A program made the position numbers and the translations under genes. A stretch of DNA of 64,000 nt, taken from positions 8,552,501 through 8,616,500 of the forward strand of contig NZ_CP152412.1 in assembly GCF_038957035.1 (NCBI RefSeq), given 5' to 3'. The DNA is from Bradyrhizobium sp. B097 (GTDB lineage: Bacteria; Pseudomonadota; Alphaproteobacteria; Rhizobiales; Xanthobacteraceae). Positions 60,629 to 64,000 of this stretch are shown here, one piece after another; positions within the stretch are counted from its first letter, which is position 1, and the number at the start of each line of letters is the position of its first letter. The notes beneath the pieces are model-generated. The model was not told the DNA's origin and searched no databases. It was given only the letters and a program-made list of their open reading frames with translations.

Positions 60629-61951
60629 TCACTTCTCGCGGAACGAGCGCATGAACTGGTCGCTCAGCGGCTTCATCAGGTACGACATCATGGTGCGGTC
60701 GCCGGTCTGGACGAAGGCTTCCACCGGCATGCCGGGGATGATCTTCACCTCGCTGCCGAGGCGCGCGACTTCTTCGGGCGGCATCGAGACGCGGATCGTG
60801 TAGTAGCTCTGCCCGGTGCGCTGGTCGGTGTTGACGTCGGCAGAGACGCGGGCGACGACGCCGTTCAGCTCCGGCGTGGTGCGCTGGTTGAAGGCGGAGA
60901 GCCGCAGCACGGTCTTCTGTCCGACCTGGAGCTTGTCGATGTCCTGTGGGTTGACCTTGGCTTCGACCGACAGGTCGTCGGCCCTGGGCACGATCATCAT
61001 GATGGCATCGCCCGCGGTGACGACGCCGCCGACCGTGTGGACGGTCGATTGCAGCACCACGCCGTCCTGCGGGGCGCGGATATCGATGCGGCGGAGCTGG
61101 TCCTCGGCGGTCACCTTGCGCTCGACGAATTCGCCGATCTTGTCGTTGGCCTCGCGCAGGTCCTTCGAGACCTCCGAGAGCATGTCCTTGTCGACCTGGA
61201 TGATCTGCAGCTCGGTCTCGGTGATCTTGCCCTTGGCCTGGGCGCGCGAGGCAATGTACTGCGCACGCTCGCCGGAGAGCCGCGCCGCGTCGCGCTCCAG
61301 CGTGGTGAGGCGGGTGAGCTGCACCAGATGCTGCTCATAGAGCTGGCGGACGCCGACCAGCTCCTGCTGCACCAACGCGATCTCCTTGTCCTTGGAGGTT
61401 TCCTGCGCCTGCAGGCCGGCGATTTCCTCGTTGAGCTGGGTGACGCGTTCGCGCAGCTGCGCCTTCTGGCCGGCGCGGCCGTTGACCCGGACCTCGAACA
61501 GCTTGGTTTCGTTCGCCATGATATCGCGGACGTCGGGATCCCGCGCCTGCTCGGTGAGCTGCGGCGGATACGCGATCTTGTCGAGGCCCTGCTGCTCGGC
61601 CTGGAGCCGGGCTGCACGCGCATAGAGACCGTTCAGCGTCTTGACCACGATCGCAAGGCTCGCCTTCACGACGGTCTCGTCGAGACGCACGACGACGTCG
61701 CCCGCCTTGACCGTGTCGCCGTCGCGCGCCAGGATTTCGCCGACGACGCCGCCGGTCGGATGCTGCACCTTCTTGACGTTGGTATCGACAACCACCGAGC
61801 CCGGCGCGATCAGCGCGCCCGAGATCGGCACCGTCGCGGCCCAGCCGCCGACGCCGCCGCCCAGAACCAGGACCACGACGAGGCCGACCACGAGGTGCTT
61901 TCTGATCGAAGCATGTGCGTTGCGCGGCTGATCGGTCATGCGGTCGCTCAT
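60629..61951 (-). CDS. Type I secretion membrane fusion protein (HlyD/PrsE family)
   Basis: Adaptor of 440 residues. A single N-terminal membrane helix (HLVVGLVVVLVLGGGVGGWAA) is followed by a biotinyl-lipoyl-like barrel (GEILARDGDTVKAGDVVVRLDET), a long coiled coil (residues about 140-290, rich in Glu, Gln and Leu), and the C-terminal RIDIRAPQDGVVLQSTVHTVGGVVTAGDAIMMIVP and RTMMSYLMKPLSDQFMRSFREK endings typical of PrsE/HlyD. It links the ABC pump to an outer-membrane TolC-type channel. The start ATG lies within the stop region of the ABC gene (4-bp overlap). Confidence 0.93.
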   Translation of the reverse strand: MSDRMTDQPRNAHASIRKHLVVGLVVVLVLGGGVGGWAATVPISGALIAPGSVVVDTNVKKVQHPTGGVVGEILARDGDTVKAGDVVVRLDETVVKASLAIVVKTLNGLYARAARLQAEQQGLDKIAYPPQLTEQARDPDVRDIMANETKLFEVRVNGRAGQKAQLRERVTQLNEEIAGLQAQETSKDKEIALVQQELVGVRQLYEQHLVQLTRLTTLERDAARLSGERAQYIASRAQAKGKITETELQIIQVDKDMLSEVSKDLREANDKIGEFVERKVTAEDQLRRIDIRAPQDGVVLQSTVHTVGGVVTAGDAIMMIVPRADDLSVEAKVNPQDIDKLQVGQKTVLRLSAFNQRTTPELNGVVARVSADVNTDQRTGQSYYTIRVSMPPEEVARLGSEVKIIPGMPVEAFVQTGDRTMMSYLMKPLSDQFMRSFREK

Positions 61952-63699
61952 GACTTGGTCGCCCCCGCATCGGCGACGATCTTGATCGGCGTGGGCGCCG
62001 GCGGCGCGACGCGCTGCAGCACCTGCGCGAGCACGGTCTCCTTCGGCCCGAAGGTCTGCATGCGGCCGTCCTTGAGCACCAGCAACTGGTCGACGCCCTC
62101 GATGCCGATCGGCCGGTGTGCGACCACGACGACGACGGCACCGCGCTCGCGGGCGCCACGCACCGCGCGGGTCAGCGCCTCGTCGCCTTCGCTGTCGAGA
62201 TTGGAGTTCGGCTCGTCCAGCACGATCAGGAACGGATTGCCGTAGAGCGCGCGCGCCAGCGCGACGCGCTGCGCCTGGCCGGCGGAAAGCGCAGTGCCCT
62301 GCTCGCCGACCTGGGTGTCGTAGCCCTCGCGCATCTTGATGATCATCTCATGCACGCCGGCCTCCTTGGCCGCCGCGATGATACCGTCGGACTTGGCGTC
62401 GGGGTCGAACCGGCAGATGTTCTGCGCGACCGTGCCGGCGAACAGTTCGACGTCCTGCGGCAAATAGCCGACATGGCGTCCGAGTTGATCCGACGACCAC
62501 TGATCCAGCGCGGCACCGTCGAGCCGTACCTTGCCGCGCGCCGGCACCCATACGCCGACCAGCGCCCGGATCAGCGACGATTTGCCGGAACCGCTCGGGC
62601 CGATCACACCGACGCCGCTGCCGGCTTCGACGGCGAAGGTGACATCCTGCACGATCGGGCGCTGGTCGCCCGGCGCAACCATGGTCACCGCCTCGACCGA
62701 GAGTTTCTTCTGCGGCGCCTGCAGCAGCGTCTGCTCCGGCCGCGCCGGAATCTGCTGCAGCAGGCGGTTGAGGCGCTGCCAGCTCTGCCGCGCGGCGACG
62801 AAGCTCTTCCAATGCGCGATCGCGAGATCGACCGGCGCCAGCGCCCGCGCGCTCAGGATCGAGCCGGCGATGATGATGCCGCCGGTGGCCTCCTGGTGGA
62901 TCACGAGATAGGCACCGACCGCGAGCACCGCCGACTGCAGCATCATGCGCAGCACCTTGGCGACCGCACCGAGCCCGCCGCTCACGTCGCTCGCACGCTG
63001 GTTGCCGGATAGATATTCCTCGTTGGCTTCGTTCCAGCGCTTGTTCATCCGCCCGGCCATGCCCATCGCCACGAGCACTTCGGCGTTGCGGCGGCTGGAA
63101 GCGGCGAGATCGTTGCGCCGCGCCGCGAGCGACATCGCTTCCCTGGCCGGCGTGCGCGACATGTATTCGGTGATCAGCGTCAGCGTCACCAGGATGACAG
63201 CGCCGACCAGCGCCGTGACGCCGAGCAGCCAATGGAACGCGAAGCAGATCAGCATGTAGAACGGCAGCCAGGGCAGGTCGAAGAACGCGCCGGGACCCAT
63301 GCTGCCGAGGAAGGAACGCACATTGTCGAGGTCGCGCAGCGGCTGCAGGCCCTCGCTGCGATTGCCGGCCATCAGCGGCAGCCGCACGATGGTGTCGAAC
63401 ACCCGCGCATTGAGCGCTTCGTCGAGCGAGGTGCCGACGCGGCCGAGGATCCGTCCGCGCAACAGATCGAGCACGCCCTGGGCCATGTAGAGGACCGCGG
63501 CGATGACGACGAGGCCGACCAGGGTCGGAACACTGCGGCTCGGCAGCACGCGGTCGTAGACCTGCAGCATGAACATCGAGCCTGTCAGATACAACAGGTT
63601 GATCATGCAACTGATGAGGCCGACGCCGATGAAGGCACTGCGGCATGCGCGCAGCGCCTCAGCCAGTTCGGAACGCCGGACAGCGGGCGCGGCTGCCAT
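61948..63699 (-). CDS. Type I secretion ABC transporter (PrtD/PrsD family)
   Basis: Fused permease-ATPase of 583 residues. Six membrane helices fill the N-terminal half (SAFIGVGLISCMINLLYLTGSMFMLQVYDRVLPSRS is the PrtD hallmark). The ATPase follows: Walker A GVIGPSGSGKSSLIRALVG, Q-loop GYLPQDVELFAGTVAQNI, signature ALSAGQAQRVALARALYG (LSAGQ variant) and Walker B FLIVLDEPNSNLD. No C39 peptidase domain, so its substrate carries a C-terminal secretion signal. ATG 63699 (MAAAPAV) was chosen; a longer frame adds 26 poor residues. It is coupled to the adaptor gene. Confidence 0.93.
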   Translation of the reverse strand: MAAAPAVRRSELAEALRACRSAFIGVGLISCMINLLYLTGSMFMLQVYDRVLPSRSVPTLVGLVVIAAVLYMAQGVLDLLRGRILGRVGTSLDEALNARVFDTIVRLPLMAGNRSEGLQPLRDLDNVRSFLGSMGPGAFFDLPWLPFYMLICFAFHWLLGVTALVGAVILVTLTLITEYMSRTPAREAMSLAARRNDLAASSRRNAEVLVAMGMAGRMNKRWNEANEEYLSGNQRASDVSGGLGAVAKVLRMMLQSAVLAVGAYLVIHQEATGGIIIAGSILSARALAPVDLAIAHWKSFVAARQSWQRLNRLLQQIPARPEQTLLQAPQKKLSVEAVTMVAPGDQRPIVQDVTFAVEAGSGVGVIGPSGSGKSSLIRALVGVWVPARGKVRLDGAALDQWSSDQLGRHVGYLPQDVELFAGTVAQNICRFDPDAKSDGIIAAAKEAGVHEMIIKMREGYDTQVGEQGTALSAGQAQRVALARALYGNPFLIVLDEPNSNLDSEGDEALTRAVRGARERGAVVVVVAHRPIGIEGVDQLLVLKDGRMQTFGPKETVLAQVLQRVAPPAPTPIKIVADAGATKS

Positions 63700-63906
63700 A
63701 AAAACCGATCTCTGCAAAACAAAAGAGTTACGTGATCGCCACGTTGTACAGACGTTTGCGACCACCGTCCATTTCAAGTCGCGCCAACCAAAGCATGGTT
63801 CGCGGCCTATTTTTGTGATCCCACAGACAGTTGACGGAATAATTAGGGTTAACCGGCCGCGGAACCCGGACCCGCAGCGGGTGCGCTTCTCGGAAAGGGC
63901 ACGAGA

Positions 63907-64000
63907 ATGACCGACATCGAGACCCGGCCGATCTCGCCTTCCACGTCGAGCAATACCCCGCTGCCGACGCCAAGCCCGGCCTCCGGGCGCCAGCGGGCCT
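63907..64000 (+). CDS. Start of an unidentified gene running off the right edge
   Basis: An ATG at 63907, preceded by AAAGGGCACGAG, opens a frame to the window end encoding 31 residues (MTDIETRPISPSTSSNTPLP...). It is Pro/Ser/Thr-rich and low in complexity. It is divergent from the type I secretion genes and could be a partner or substrate gene, but too little is present to tell. Confidence 0.4.
   Translation, partial: MTDIETRPISPSTSSNTPLPTPSPASGRQRA

Overview
The window looks like a chromosomal segment of a Bradyrhizobium-type alphaproteobacterium. The base composition is uniformly GC-rich. The gene content fits soil Nitrobacteraceae: aromatic and acyl-CoA catabolism, TRAP transport, a MloK1-like potassium channel, and a membrane ferritin MbfA preceded by an Irr-type iron control element. 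Many intergenic gaps carry palindromic repeats of the kind common in this genus. I see no tRNA or rRNA genes, no transposase, no phage genes and no CRISPR array.

Layout. 0.25-5.4 kb (minus): a branched-chain-amino-acid-type ABC binding protein, a 4-hydroxybenzoyl-CoA-type thioesterase, an SDR, a feruloyl-CoA synthase-like ligase and an enoyl-CoA hydratase. 5.8-10.9 kb: a DUF3237 protein, a complete DctPQM TRAP transporter and, divergently, PobA (4-hydroxybenzoate 3-hydroxylase). Together these read as uptake of an aromatic acid, CoA activation, side-chain shortening, CoA release and ring hydroxylation; the substrate (perhaps a hydroxycinnamate) is inferred. 11-25 kb: small regulators and enzymes, including two similar modules that each pair a WYL-domain regulator with a glutathione S-transferase and palindromic operators. 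Between them lie a membrane-anchored TAXI protein, a solitary DUF6537 protein, a membrane cNMP-binding protein and a cyclic-nucleotide-gated K+ channel. 25-38 kb: a second catabolic block with a nitroreductase, three acyl-CoA dehydrogenases (two in tandem duplicate), a second feruloyl-CoA synthase-like ligase, a divergent hydratase, an SDR and a TetR regulator, facing a thiolase and an acyl-CoA ligase.

38-51 kb: a frameshifted secreted protein whose break lies in a perfect 30-bp palindrome, an epoxide-hydrolase-like enzyme, a histidine-tract exported protein, mbfA with a downstream exported protein, an amidase, an SnoaL-like protein, a zinc alcohol dehydrogenase, an AidB-like acyl-CoA dehydrogenase, an SDR lacking the usual tyrosine, a crotonase, a GNAT and a DUF1127 protein. 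51.8-57 kb: a LysR regulator with tcuC-tcuA-tcuB for tricarballylate use. 57-59.6 kb: a tightly coupled operon of two amidohydrolases and a Rieske ferredoxin. 59.8-64 kb: a CinA C-terminal-domain protein and a type I secretion ABC/adaptor pair, with a gene running off the right edge.

The strongest non-routine signals are the two WYL-GST modules with their palindromes, the palindrome-associated frameshift at 38.65 kb, the amidohydrolase-Rieske operon, the DUF6537/cNMP/K+-channel neighbourhood, and the dense mosaic of at least nine families of palindromic repeats. All assignments come from reading the sequence; no database search was possible.
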